A DNA stretch of 64,000 nt from an uncultured Bacteroides sp. (GTDB taxonomy: Bacteria; Bacteroidota; Bacteroidia; Bacteroidales; Bacteroidaceae): positions 79,947 through 143,946 of the forward strand of contig URWA01000002.1 in NCBI GenBank assembly GCA_900551445.1, given 5' to 3'. A model generated the notes under the pieces. It was not told the origin of the DNA, did no database searches, and saw nothing but the letters and a program-made list of their open reading frames with translations. The number at the start of each line of letters is the position of its first letter. Within the stretch, counting starts at the first letter, position 1. Below are positions 26,772 to 34,858 of this stretch, in pieces. Made by a program: the position numbers and the translations under genes.

Positions 26772-28145
26772 TTACTTCAAATCCACCTGTGGCACATCCT
26801 CAAGACTTTTTTCAATGTCTTCTTCCGTCAGGGAATAGTTGGTCAGGTTGCCCGACAGATACTGGTCGTAAGCGCTCATGTCAATCAGTCCATGACCTGA
26901 CAGGTTGAAGAGGATGACCTTTTCCTCGCCCGTTTTCTTGCACTTTTCAGCCTCCTGAATGGTGGCGGCAATGGCGTGGCAAGATTCCGGTGCCGGAATA
27001 ATACCTTCAGCCTGGGCAAACAAACAGCCAGCCTTGAAGGTGTCGAGCTGTTCGATGTCGACCGCTTCCATCAGGTGGTCTTTCATCAGTTGGGAAACGA
27101 TGACACCTGCCCCGTGGTAGCGGAGACCTCCGGCATGAATGTTGGCCGGGGTGAAGTTGTGTCCCAGGGTGAACATCGGCAACAGCGGTGTATAGCCGGC
27201 TTCGTCGCCGAAGTCATATTCAAATTTTCCGCGTGTCAGTTTCGGGCAGGAAGCCGGTTCGGCGGCGATATAGCGTGTTTTCTTTCCTTCCAGGATGGTG
27301 TGGCGCATGAACGGGAAGCTGATGCCTCCAAAGTTGGAACCTCCTCCGAAGCATCCGATAATGATGTCGGGATATTCTCCGGCCATTGCCATCTGCTTTT
27401 CAGCTTCCAGTCCGATAACCGTCTGGTGCAGGGTTACATGGCTCAATACAGAACCGAGGGTGTATTTACAGTTCGGGGTGGTACGTGCCAGTTCGATGGC
27501 TTCCGAGATGGCAGTACCCAGTGAGCCTTGATGATTCGGATATTTAGTCAGGATATTTTTCCCGGCACGGGTAGACATGGAGGGAGAAGGAGTGACCTGT
27601 GCTCCAAAGGTCTGCATGATGCTGCGGCGGTAAGGTTTCTGTTCGTAGCTGATTTTTACCTGATAAACGGCGGCTTCCAGTCCGAATACCTTGGCGGCGT
27701 ATGCCAGTGCGGCTCCCCATTGTCCGGCTCCTGTTTCGGTCGTGATGTTCGTCACCCCTTCCTTCTTGCAGTAGTAGGCCTGTGCCAGTGCCGAGTTCAA
27801 CTTGTGTGAACCGATGGGGCTGACGCTTTCGTTCTTGAAATAGATATGGGCAGGTGTTCCCAGTGCCTTTTCCAGTCCGTAGGCACGTACCAGCGGGGTG
27901 CTGCGGTAGTATTTGTACATTTCTCTCACCTCTTCCGGAATCTCAATCCAAGTGTCTGTCTGGTTCAGTTCCTGATGGCAGAGTTCTTTGGCAAAAATCG
28001 GATAAAGGTCTTCCGGTTTCAAAGGTTCTTTGGTGGCCGGGTTCAGTGGCGGCATGGGTTTGTTCACCATGTCGGCTTGAATGTTATACCAATATTTTGG
28101 TATTTCATCTTCAGGTAAGATGAATCTTTTCTGTCTGTTGCTCAT
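26772..28145 (-). CDS. Tryptophan synthase beta chain, TrpB2 type
   Basis: PLP enzyme that would join indole and serine to give tryptophan. The PLP lysine is K115 in SPIGSHKLNSA, and the phosphate-binding loop is CFGGGSNFGG. Its 457 residues and the N-terminal extension (LPEDEIPKYWYNIQADM) mark it as the TrpB2 group, which acts without tight TrpA pairing. No other trp gene is nearby, so it may salvage free indole, a relevant gut metabolite. It has its own promoter at 28173-28180 and no terminator of its own other than the shared hairpin beyond array 2. Confidence 0.92.
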   Translation of the reverse strand: MSNRQKRFILPEDEIPKYWYNIQADMVNKPMPPLNPATKEPLKPEDLYPIFAKELCHQELNQTDTWIEIPEEVREMYKYYRSTPLVRAYGLEKALGTPAHIYFKNESVSPIGSHKLNSALAQAYYCKKEGVTNITTETGAGQWGAALAYAAKVFGLEAAVYQVKISYEQKPYRRSIMQTFGAQVTPSPSMSTRAGKNILTKYPNHQGSLGTAISEAIELARTTPNCKYTLGSVLSHVTLHQTVIGLEAEKQMAMAGEYPDIIIGCFGGGSNFGGISFPFMRHTILEGKKTRYIAAEPASCPKLTRGKFEYDFGDEAGYTPLLPMFTLGHNFTPANIHAGGLRYHGAGVIVSQLMKDHLMEAVDIEQLDTFKAGCLFAQAEGIIPAPESCHAIAATIQEAEKCKKTGEEKVILFNLSGHGLIDMSAYDQYLSGNLTNYSLTEEDIEKSLEDVPQVDLK

Positions 28146-28172
28146 AATTGCTTACTTTTTTTAAGGTTTTGC

Positions 28173-28180
28173 CAAAAATA
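28173..28180 (-). promoter_or_regulatory. Promoter -7 element of trpB2
   Basis: Minus-strand TATTTTTG, perfect TAnnTTTG, 28 bases before the ATG at 28145. Confidence 0.55.
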
Positions 28181-28296
28181 TGGAAATAAATGATAACAAA
28201 CAACTCATTTTGCTTTTTTCTTATCACCTTTTTATTTCCGGCTCCGGATTCAGGCAGATTTCTGGTATCGGGAGTGTAAGTATATGGATTTTTCCA

Positions 28297-28304
28297 TACA
28301 TTTG
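28297..28304 (+). promoter_or_regulatory. Promoter -7 element of trkH
   Basis: TACATTTG, perfect TAnnTTTG, 28 bases before the trkH ATG. Confidence 0.55.
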
Positions 28305-28331
28305 TAGCCGTAGCTCAAAACGAGACGAGAG

Positions 28332-30161
28332 ATGGATTATTGGGAACGACTTTATTTATATAAGAAGAAGCTGCTGGTGCCACGCATCAACCGGTTGCTC
28401 AATTGGGTAATGGGAGTGAATTTCCTGTGTGGGATGGTTTTCCTGCTCACCATCGTGTATGAATATGGTTTCCGGATTTCAGCAGGAGAACAGACAGTGG
28501 TGCATGGGGTGTATCATGCGGTCTGGATTGTTTACCTGCTGACCACTACCTTGCAGATTCTGTTCCGGCAGGAAGATTCTCCGTTCAAGTTCACACCCTG
28601 GACTTGGATACTGACCGTGTTGCTTTATCTCACCTTGCTGCCTGTCATTTTCAAGAAGCCGGAAGAGACTACGGGCGTATATTGGGTATGGGTTTTCTTT
28701 CATCATACATATTACAAGGGAGCGGTGTTGTTGTTGCTTTCGTTCTCTCAGCTTTCGGGCATCCTGGTCCGGCTGCTGGGCAAGCGCACCAACCCGTCGT
28801 TGATTCTGGCCGGCAGTTTCCTGGTCTTCATTCTGGTGGGAACGGGGCTGCTGATGTTGCCTCGCGCCACTTATCAGGGAATATCCTTCATTGATGCCTT
28901 GTTCACCGCGACCAGTGCCACTTGTGTGACGGGGCTGGTCAGTGTGGATGTACCTTCCACCTTTACGCTGGAGGGGCAGGTGCTGATTATTCTGCTGATT
29001 CAAATCGGCGGTCTGGGCGTGATGACGCTGACCAGCTTTTTCGCCATGTTCTTCATGGGAAACACTTCGCTCTACAACCAGCTGATGGTGGGCGACATGA
29101 TCAGTTCCAATTCGTTGAACTCCCTTTTATCTACTTTATTATATATATTGGGATTCACGCTGGCCATCGAAGGGGCCGGGATGGCCGTTATCTGGTTCAG
29201 CATCCATGATACGCTGGGGATGAATTTGCGGGAAGAACTCTTTTTCTCGGCCTTTCATTCGGTGTCGGCTTTCTGTAATGCCGGCTTTTCCACTTTGCCG
29301 GGTGGAATGAGCAACCCGGCGGTCATGCAGCAACACAATTTGCTCTATATCACTTTAGGGCTGCTCATTGCGTTGGGAGGAATCGGTTTCCCGATATTGG
29401 TCAACCTCTATGAAACAGTGGCCTACTATCTGGGCTACTTGAAATGGCGGGTGTTGCATCGTGCGGGGCGATTCCGTAAGAAAGTGCATCTGTATAACCT
29501 GAACACCAAGATTGTGCTGGTGGCCACGGGTATCCTGCTGGTGGGAGGTACACTGGTCATCGCGGCCTTGGAATGGAACCACTCGTTTGCCGGGATGCCG
29601 GTGCTGGATAAGTGGGTGCATGCTTTCTTCAATTCGTCCTGTCCCCGTACGGCAGGTTTTGCCAGTGTGAGCCTTACTTCTCTTTCTATGCAAACCCTGC
29701 TGCTCATGATTGTACTGATGGTGATTGGAGGGGGCACGCAGTCTACGGCTGGCGGTGTGAAGGTGAATGTGTGTGCCGTGGTGCTGATTAACCTGTGGGC
29801 GGTGATACGCGGTGCCGACCGGGTGACCATTTTGCGGAGGGAACTTTCGCACGATTCCATCCGGCGTTCCAATGCGGCCATGATGCTCTATTTGTTCCTG
29901 GCTTTCATAGCTATTTTTGCGTTGAGTATGTTAGAGCCGCAAGCCGGCCTGCTGGCGGTGACCTTTGAATGTGTGTCGGCATTGAGCACCGTGGGGTCCA
30001 GTCTGAACCTGACGCCTACGCTGGGCGATACCAGCAAACTGCTGGTTATCCTGCTGATGTACGTAGGACGTGTGGGAGCATTTACCTTGCTCACCGGACT
30101 GGTGCGGCAGGAGAGAAAACGAAATTACAAATATCCGAGTGACAACATTATCATCAACTGA
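28332..30161 (+). CDS. TrkH/KtrB family potassium uptake protein
   Basis: Inner-membrane K+ channel-like transporter. 609 residues with many hydrophobic helices and the four pore-loop repeats typical of the family (for example TATSATCVTGL, SAFCNAGFS, SSCPRTAGFASV, SALSTVGSS). The N-terminus carries an extra set of helices (about 20-150) before the core, as in several Bacteroidetes homologues. The gating partner TrkA follows 3 bases later, so the two are translated together. Confidence 0.92.
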   Translation: MDYWERLYLYKKKLLVPRINRLLNWVMGVNFLCGMVFLLTIVYEYGFRISAGEQTVVHGVYHAVWIVYLLTTTLQILFRQEDSPFKFTPWTWILTVLLYLTLLPVIFKKPEETTGVYWVWVFFHHTYYKGAVLLLLSFSQLSGILVRLLGKRTNPSLILAGSFLVFILVGTGLLMLPRATYQGISFIDALFTATSATCVTGLVSVDVPSTFTLEGQVLIILLIQIGGLGVMTLTSFFAMFFMGNTSLYNQLMVGDMISSNSLNSLLSTLLYILGFTLAIEGAGMAVIWFSIHDTLGMNLREELFFSAFHSVSAFCNAGFSTLPGGMSNPAVMQQHNLLYITLGLLIALGGIGFPILVNLYETVAYYLGYLKWRVLHRAGRFRKKVHLYNLNTKIVLVATGILLVGGTLVIAALEWNHSFAGMPVLDKWVHAFFNSSCPRTAGFASVSLTSLSMQTLLLMIVLMVIGGGTQSTAGGVKVNVCAVVLINLWAVIRGADRVTILRRELSHDSIRRSNAAMMLYLFLAFIAIFALSMLEPQAGLLAVTFECVSALSTVGSSLNLTPTLGDTSKLLVILLMYVGRVGAFTLLTGLVRQERKRNYKYPSDNIIIN

Positions 30162-30164
30162 CGT

Positions 30165-30854
30165 ATGAAATATCTGATTATTGGTTTGGGGCATTATGGC
30201 GGTATGCTGGCAATGGAACTGACTGCCATGGGGCATGAAGTGGCAGGGGTCGACAGCAACAGCCTGCATGTGGACAGTGTGAAAGACCGCATGGCGGCTT
30301 CGTTCGTGCTCGATGCTACGGACGAAACGGCCCTTTCCGTGCTGCCTTTAAAAAGCGTGGATGCCGCCATCGTGGCGATAGGTGACAATTTCGGGGCTTC
30401 GGTCCGTATTGTGTCGTTGCTGAAGAAGCTGAAGGTGAAACGTATCTATGCCCGGGCCGTCGATGAGGTACATAAGGCGGTGCTGGAGGCTTTTTCCATC
30501 GACCGTATCCTGACTCCCGAGCAGGATGCCGCCCGTTTGCTGGCGCAGCAGCTGGAACTGGACGGAGGGGCTGAACTGTTTCAGGTTGACGAAAACACGT
30601 ATGTGTTTAAATTTGTGGTACCTTCCAAACTGGTAGGTTATCATTTGAATGAACTGAACCTGGAGCAGGAGTTCGGCATCAAGCTGATATCGCTGATAAA
30701 GGGAAAACAGGTTCAGAACTTTCTGGGAATCTCCGTCTTTGAGCGTGAAATTTCGAATGCATTTCCGGAAGACTATGCCCTTCAGCAAGGCGACGGGCTG
30801 GTGTGCTACGGTCCCTATTCCCGTTTCATGCAGTTCTGGAAATCCGTCCGTTAG
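30165..30854 (+). CDS. TrkA/KtrA family potassium channel regulatory subunit
   Basis: Cytosolic RCK gating ring protein. Residues 1-130 form the nucleotide-binding RCK_N domain with the Rossmann loop GLGHYGGMLA; residues about 140-229 form the TrkA_C domain. A single RCK pair (229 residues) makes it KtrA-like rather than the double E. coli TrkA. It partners the TrkH protein encoded just upstream. Its stop region forms a small hairpin with the end of convergent mltG. Confidence 0.92.
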   Translation: MKYLIIGLGHYGGMLAMELTAMGHEVAGVDSNSLHVDSVKDRMAASFVLDATDETALSVLPLKSVDAAIVAIGDNFGASVRIVSLLKKLKVKRIYARAVDEVHKAVLEAFSIDRILTPEQDAARLLAQQLELDGGAELFQVDENTYVFKFVVPSKLVGYHLNELNLEQEFGIKLISLIKGKQVQNFLGISVFEREISNAFPEDYALQQGDGLVCYGPYSRFMQFWKSVR

Positions 30855-30867
30855 GTAAGCCTAACGG
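30848..30867. terminator. Short hairpin across the convergent trkA/mltG stop codons
   Basis: CCGTTAGG (30848-30855) and CCTAACGG (30860-30867) with a TAAG loop overlap both stop codons; only 6 bases separate the two genes. A weak bidirectional terminator is possible, but there is no T run. Confidence 0.4.
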
Positions 30868-31886
30868 ATGTTTCTCTTGTTCAGCGCTTGCTGGTAACGG
30901 CGTGCGTTCGCCTGGTGTTCGGCAAAGGTGACGGCGAAATTATGCGTGCCCGAGAAGTCTTCCTTGGCACACATGTAGAGATAGTCATGCTGTGCATGAT
31001 TCAACACGCTTTCAATCCCCTGGATGGAAGCAATGCGGATAGGGCCGGGAGGAAGTCCGGTATGCTTGTAGGTGTTGTAGGGGCTGTCTGCCTCCAAGTG
31101 CTTGTGGAGGATACGGCGCAGACCGAATTCCTGCAAGCTGAATTTCACGGTGGGATCGGCCTGTAGCGGCATGTCGGCTTGCAGGCGGTTCAGATAGAGT
31201 TCGGCCACCATGGGCATCTCTCCCCGGTTGGCAGTCTCTTCTTCCACGATGGAGGCGAGTGTGCTCACCTCTACCGGAGTCAGTCCGGCAGCCTTTGCCT
31301 TCGCTTTCCGCTCTTCGTTCCAGAAGCGGTTATATTCCTTTTTCATGCGTTGAAAAAAATCTTTCGTCTGCATGTTCCAGTACACCTCGTAGGTGTTCGG
31401 GATGAAGAGAGCCGGAAGCGTTTCGTAGGTGAATCCCAAAGAATCACAGAAACTGCTGTCGCACATTAGCGTGAAAATTTCCGTGGAGTCGGCCATGAGC
31501 TGGCGGTCCAGTGAATGTGCCAGGCGGTCCAGTGTGCGGACGCTGGGAATGGTTACCTTTACCGGTGTCTGGTATCCGCTGCTCAGACGGCGGAACAGGG
31601 TCAGGGTGTTGGTCTGTGCATCGAAACGGTAAGCTCCGGTGTGAATATGCTTGTCATAAGACTTGAAGCGGGAAAGCATGCGGAAACCCGCTAGGTGCTT
31701 TCCATGCAGGTCATTCTGTATCTTGACATAGACCGAATCGGCGGTATCGTCGCCGTCAATATAAATAAAGGTAGGCTGCGTGAGGTGAAGCGGACGGTTG
31801 AACAGCAGGCAGAAAATGCTGATGATTCCCGCCAGAAGGATAGCCGCTATGACAGCCCAGACAATGATTCGTTTTTTAGTATGCAT
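30861..31886 (-). CDS. mltG: Endolytic murein transglycosylase
   Basis: Inner-membrane enzyme that cuts nascent glycan strands and sets their length. From the ATG at 31886 (MHTKKRIIVWAVIAAILLAGI) a single N-terminal membrane anchor is followed by a LysM-like part and the YceG catalytic domain; the catalytic Glu is in the conserved ASIVEEETANRGEMP. 341 residues is the usual length. The upstream ORF extension to 32066 was rejected: it crosses both the mltG -7 element (31905-31912) and the divergent GH51 promoter. Confidence 0.92.
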   Translation of the reverse strand: MHTKKRIIVWAVIAAILLAGIISIFCLLFNRPLHLTQPTFIYIDGDDTADSVYVKIQNDLHGKHLAGFRMLSRFKSYDKHIHTGAYRFDAQTNTLTLFRRLSSGYQTPVKVTIPSVRTLDRLAHSLDRQLMADSTEIFTLMCDSSFCDSLGFTYETLPALFIPNTYEVYWNMQTKDFFQRMKKEYNRFWNEERKAKAKAAGLTPVEVSTLASIVEEETANRGEMPMVAELYLNRLQADMPLQADPTVKFSLQEFGLRRILHKHLEADSPYNTYKHTGLPPGPIRIASIQGIESVLNHAQHDYLYMCAKEDFSGTHNFAVTFAEHQANARRYQQALNKRNIR

Positions 31887-31904
31887 GTGGAATAATTTTG
31901 GGTG

Positions 31905-31912
31905 CAAAAGTA
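31905..31912 (-). promoter_or_regulatory. Promoter -7 element of mltG
   Basis: Minus-strand TACTTTTG, perfect TAnnTTTG, 19 bases before the ATG at 31886. Confidence 0.55.
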
Positions 31913-31967
31913 GTAAGAAAACTTTGTATCTGGTATCGGGAAAAGGAAAAGAATGTTCAAATTTCCT

Positions 31968-31996
31968 TTTGAAAGTAGAAAATTTTTCTACTTTTG
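31968..31996 (+). promoter_or_regulatory. Promoter of the GH51 gene
   Basis: -33 TTTG (31968-31971) and -7 TACTTTTG (31989-31996), 30 bases before the ATG at 32027. It lies inside the longer ORF from 31994, so the shorter start is chosen. Confidence 0.65.
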
Positions 31997-32026
31997 TGGA
32001 GTAAAAACGACAGAAAATTACTAAGT

Positions 32027-33565
32027 ATGAAAAATGCAATTCTAGGGTTGGCTCTTTTTGCCGCAATGCCTTTGTTTGCCCAACAGAAGGCGACTGTGAC
32101 TGTTCATCCGGAACAGGGAAAACAAATCATCAACAAAGAAATTTATGGCCAGTTTGCCGAACACCTCGGTACCTGTATCTATGGCGGATTGTGGGTAGGA
32201 GAAGATTCTCCGATACCGAACATCAACGGCTACCGCAAGGATGTGTTCGAGGCCTTGAAGGCATTGAAAGTGCCGGTACTCCGCTGGCCGGGAGGATGTT
32301 TTGCCGATGAATATCACTGGATGGACGGTATTGGTCCGCGTGAAAAACGTCCGCGCATGGTCAACAACAACTGGGGTGGTACCGTGGAAGACAACAGTTT
32401 TGGTACACACGAATTCCTGAACCTGTGTGAAATGCTGGGATGTGAACCTTACATCAGCGGAAACGTAGGTAGCGGAAGTGTGGAAGAAATGGCCAAGTGG
32501 GTGGAATATATGACCTCCGAGCAGGGAAGCCCGATGGCGAAACTGAGAAAGGAAAACGGACGCGAAAAGCCGTGGAAGGTGAAATATTTCGGTGTAGGAA
32601 ATGAAAGCTGGGGCTGCGGGGGCAGCATGCGTCCGGAATATTATTCCGATTTGTATCGCCGTTATTCCACTTATTGCCGCAATTACAACGGTAACCGTCT
32701 TTTCAAGATTGCCAGTGGAGCCAGCGATTATGACTACAACTGGACGGAAGTGCTGATGAAGAACATCGGACATCGTATGGATGGCATCTCTTTACATTAT
32801 TATACGGTGCTGGGTTGGAGCGGCAGCAAGGGTTCAGCCACAAAATTCAACGACGAAGATTATTACTGGACGGTAGGCAAGTGTCGCGAAATAGAAGATG
32901 TGCTCAAACGTCACATTGCCATCATGGACAAATATGACCCGAAGAAGCAGATTGGGTTGATGGTCGATGAATGGGGAACCTGGTGGGACGAAGAGCCGGG
33001 TACCGTCAGCGGTCATCTTTATCAGCAGAACACGCTGCGTGATGCGTTCGTCGCTTCTTTGAGTCTGGATATTTTCCATAAGTACACCGACCGTATAAAG
33101 ATGACAAACATTGCACAGGTGGTCAATGTGCTTCAGTCTATGATTCTGACAAAGGGCGATAAGATGGTGCTCACACCGACGTATTATGTGTTCCAGATGT
33201 ATAATGTACATCAGGATGCCACTTACTTGCCGCTGGACTTGCAGTGTGAACGGAAAATCGTACGCGACGACCGCATTGTGCCGATGGTCAGTGCTACCGC
33301 TTCCCGCAACAAGGACGGAGTGATTCACGTATCCTTGTCGAACATTGACTTGAAAGAGTCGCAGGACATCACGCTGACCTTGGGCGATGTGAAAGCCAAA
33401 TCGGTGACCGGTCGTATTCTGACCTCCGATAAGATAGACGATTATAATACGTTTGAACAGCCTGACAAGGTGAAACTGGCCGATTTCAAAGGTGCCAAAC
33501 TGACCAAGAACGGGTTGGAAATCCAATTGCCGGCCAAATCTATCGTAACGCTGGAAATTAAGTAA
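32027..33565 (+). CDS. Alpha-N-arabinofuranosidase, glycoside hydrolase family 51
   Basis: Removes terminal alpha-L-arabinofuranosyl groups from arabinoxylan or arabinan. A signal peptide (residues 1-18, LFAQ) precedes a (beta/alpha)8 barrel: the acid/base is E193 in GVGNESWGCGG and the nucleophile is E315 in MVDEWGTWW; a C-terminal beta-sandwich ends the protein (512 residues). It may act with the GH43 protein at 2.5-5 kb on similar polysaccharide, but the two are 27 kb apart and neither has SusC/SusD neighbours. Its stop is 6 bases from the end of an open minus-strand frame that may be a gene remnant. Confidence 0.93.
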   Translation: MKNAILGLALFAAMPLFAQQKATVTVHPEQGKQIINKEIYGQFAEHLGTCIYGGLWVGEDSPIPNINGYRKDVFEALKALKVPVLRWPGGCFADEYHWMDGIGPREKRPRMVNNNWGGTVEDNSFGTHEFLNLCEMLGCEPYISGNVGSGSVEEMAKWVEYMTSEQGSPMAKLRKENGREKPWKVKYFGVGNESWGCGGSMRPEYYSDLYRRYSTYCRNYNGNRLFKIASGASDYDYNWTEVLMKNIGHRMDGISLHYYTVLGWSGSKGSATKFNDEDYYWTVGKCREIEDVLKRHIAIMDKYDPKKQIGLMVDEWGTWWDEEPGTVSGHLYQQNTLRDAFVASLSLDIFHKYTDRIKMTNIAQVVNVLQSMILTKGDKMVLTPTYYVFQMYNVHQDATYLPLDLQCERKIVRDDRIVPMVSATASRNKDGVIHVSLSNIDLKESQDITLTLGDVKAKSVTGRILTSDKIDDYNTFEQPDKVKLADFKGAKLTKNGLEIQLPAKSIVTLEIK

Positions 33566-33570
33566 CCTGA

Positions 33571-33759
33571 TTATAGTTCCTTTGACTTGGTGAAGTTGAA
33601 GGAGTGTAAATTGTTGGAAATAAGCTGGATATCGTCTTCTGAATCAATCGTCTTCTTTTTGCGGTTGGGCTTCGGAAGGCGATATTCTGCTTTTGTAATA
33701 TGTTTGTAACAGGGTGTTACATTTTCTTTAAGTGGATGACATCTGTTTGTAATACCAAT
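33571..33759 (-). pseudogene. Possible 3' remnant of a minus-strand gene (no start codon)
   Basis: The minus strand is open for about 62 codons, ending with TAA at 33573-33571, only 6 bases from the GH51 stop as expected for a real convergent gene. The translation reads like protein, with segments RLPKPNRKKKTIDSEDD and NNLHSFNFTKSKEL, but there is no ATG, GTG or TTG in frame and a stop precedes it. The upstream part coincides with the pst promoter region. I read it as a decayed gene end; chance is not excluded. Confidence 0.35.
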
Positions 33760-33771
33760 TCAAGACCTTTG
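33692..33771 (+). promoter_or_regulatory. PHO-box-like promoter of the porin-pstSCAB unit
   Basis: Two direct repeats exactly 11 bp apart, TTTGTAATATG (33692) and TTTGTAACAGG (33703), with a third TTTGTAATACC at 33746. The 11-bp direct-repeat layout is that of PhoB sites. The second repeat is also half of the perfect inverted repeat TGTAACAGGGTGTTACA (33705-33721). The third TTTG lies 18 bases before a -7-like GACCTTTG (33764-33771), so it can serve as the -33 element. Confidence 0.55.
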
Positions 33772-33802
33772 TGGTGTCAAAAAAATGAATCTCCAAAATA
33801 AG

Positions 33803-34804
33803 ATGAAAATGAAGAAAAGAATTTTATGGTTTTTGATGGCATGTGCCTATGTTGCGGTGCCAACTTTTGCTGAGAGTAATCCCGACAAGTCGGAACCCGC
33901 CGAGAAAAAGGGTGCGGCTATTATTACCATCTATTCTGATGTACATTCCGGTTTCGGCCATGTGAATGACGACAGGGGATTTGGATTGGACCGTGCGTAT
34001 CTGGGATACCAGTACAATTTGCCTCACGGCCTGCAGATGAAGGCGGTGGTGGACTTCGGTCAGTCGCAGGATGTGGGCGATTACCATCGTATCGGTTATA
34101 TCAAGAACGCACAGATTACGTGGAAGCAGAAAGGATGGACGCTGAACGCCGGATTGATCAGTACCACACAGTTCAAACTGCAGGAAGATTTCTGGGGTAA
34201 GCGTTATGTGATGAAATCTTTCCAGGATGAATACAAGTTCGGAAGCAGTGCCGACTTGGCATTTTCTGTAGCCTATAAGTTCAACAAAGTAGTTTCGGCC
34301 GATGTGATTGTGGCCAATGGAGAAGGTTATAAGAAAGTGCAGGTGAAAGACGGTTTGCAATATGGGGCTGGCGTGACATTGACTCCCGTGAAAGGGCTGG
34401 TGGTTCGTGCTTACGGCTCTTTCAATGAGGCCTCAGAAGACAATCTGAAAGGCATTACCAACCTGGCAGCCTTTGTGGGTTATAAGAATGACGCTTTCTC
34501 GGTTGCGGCCGAATACAACTACCAGACCAACACCAAATATGTGGACGGTTGTGACCAGGATGGTGTGTCGGTGTACGCTTCGGCTCAGTTGAACAAGAAA
34601 ATCGCTCTTTTCGGACGTTGGGACATGCTTTCTTCCAAGAATGACTGGAGCAAGGATACCGATGGAATGGCTGGTATGCTGGGAGCAGAGTTCAGACTGG
34701 GCAAGTACGTGAAGCTGGCTCCGAATTTCCGCCTCTGGTCGCCGAAAGCAGAAGGAGGAAAACTGTCAAGCTATGTGTACCTGAATGCTTCCTTTGCCAT
34801 TTAA
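33803..34804 (+). CDS. Phosphate-regulated porin (OprO/OprP-like)
   Basis: 333 residues with a signal peptide (MKMKKRILWFLMACAYVAVPTFA) and an outer membrane beta-barrel with a C-terminal LNASFAI. The gene is first in the pst cluster and behind the PHO-box-like promoter, so it probably admits phosphate to the periplasm for PstS. The ATG at 33785 would leave almost no leader after the -7 element at 33764-33771; starts at 33803 or 33809 fit better. PstS begins 54 bases downstream. Confidence 0.78.
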   Translation: MKMKKRILWFLMACAYVAVPTFAESNPDKSEPAEKKGAAIITIYSDVHSGFGHVNDDRGFGLDRAYLGYQYNLPHGLQMKAVVDFGQSQDVGDYHRIGYIKNAQITWKQKGWTLNAGLISTTQFKLQEDFWGKRYVMKSFQDEYKFGSSADLAFSVAYKFNKVVSADVIVANGEGYKKVQVKDGLQYGAGVTLTPVKGLVVRAYGSFNEASEDNLKGITNLAAFVGYKNDAFSVAAEYNYQTNTKYVDGCDQDGVSVYASAQLNKKIALFGRWDMLSSKNDWSKDTDGMAGMLGAEFRLGKYVKLAPNFRLWSPKAEGGKLSSYVYLNASFAI

Positions 34805-34858
34805 GACGTGAGACGAGAACACAAATAGATTCATAACTTATATAAAATGTATAACACA

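Noticed and set aside
28180..28410. 76-codon plus-strand ORF before trkH
   Set aside because: It overlaps both the trkH promoter and the trkH start and is not protein-like.
33578..33603. Terminator of the GH51 gene
   Set aside because: TCCTTTGACTT and AAGTTGAAGGA pair only 9 of 11 with central mismatches and no T run follows.
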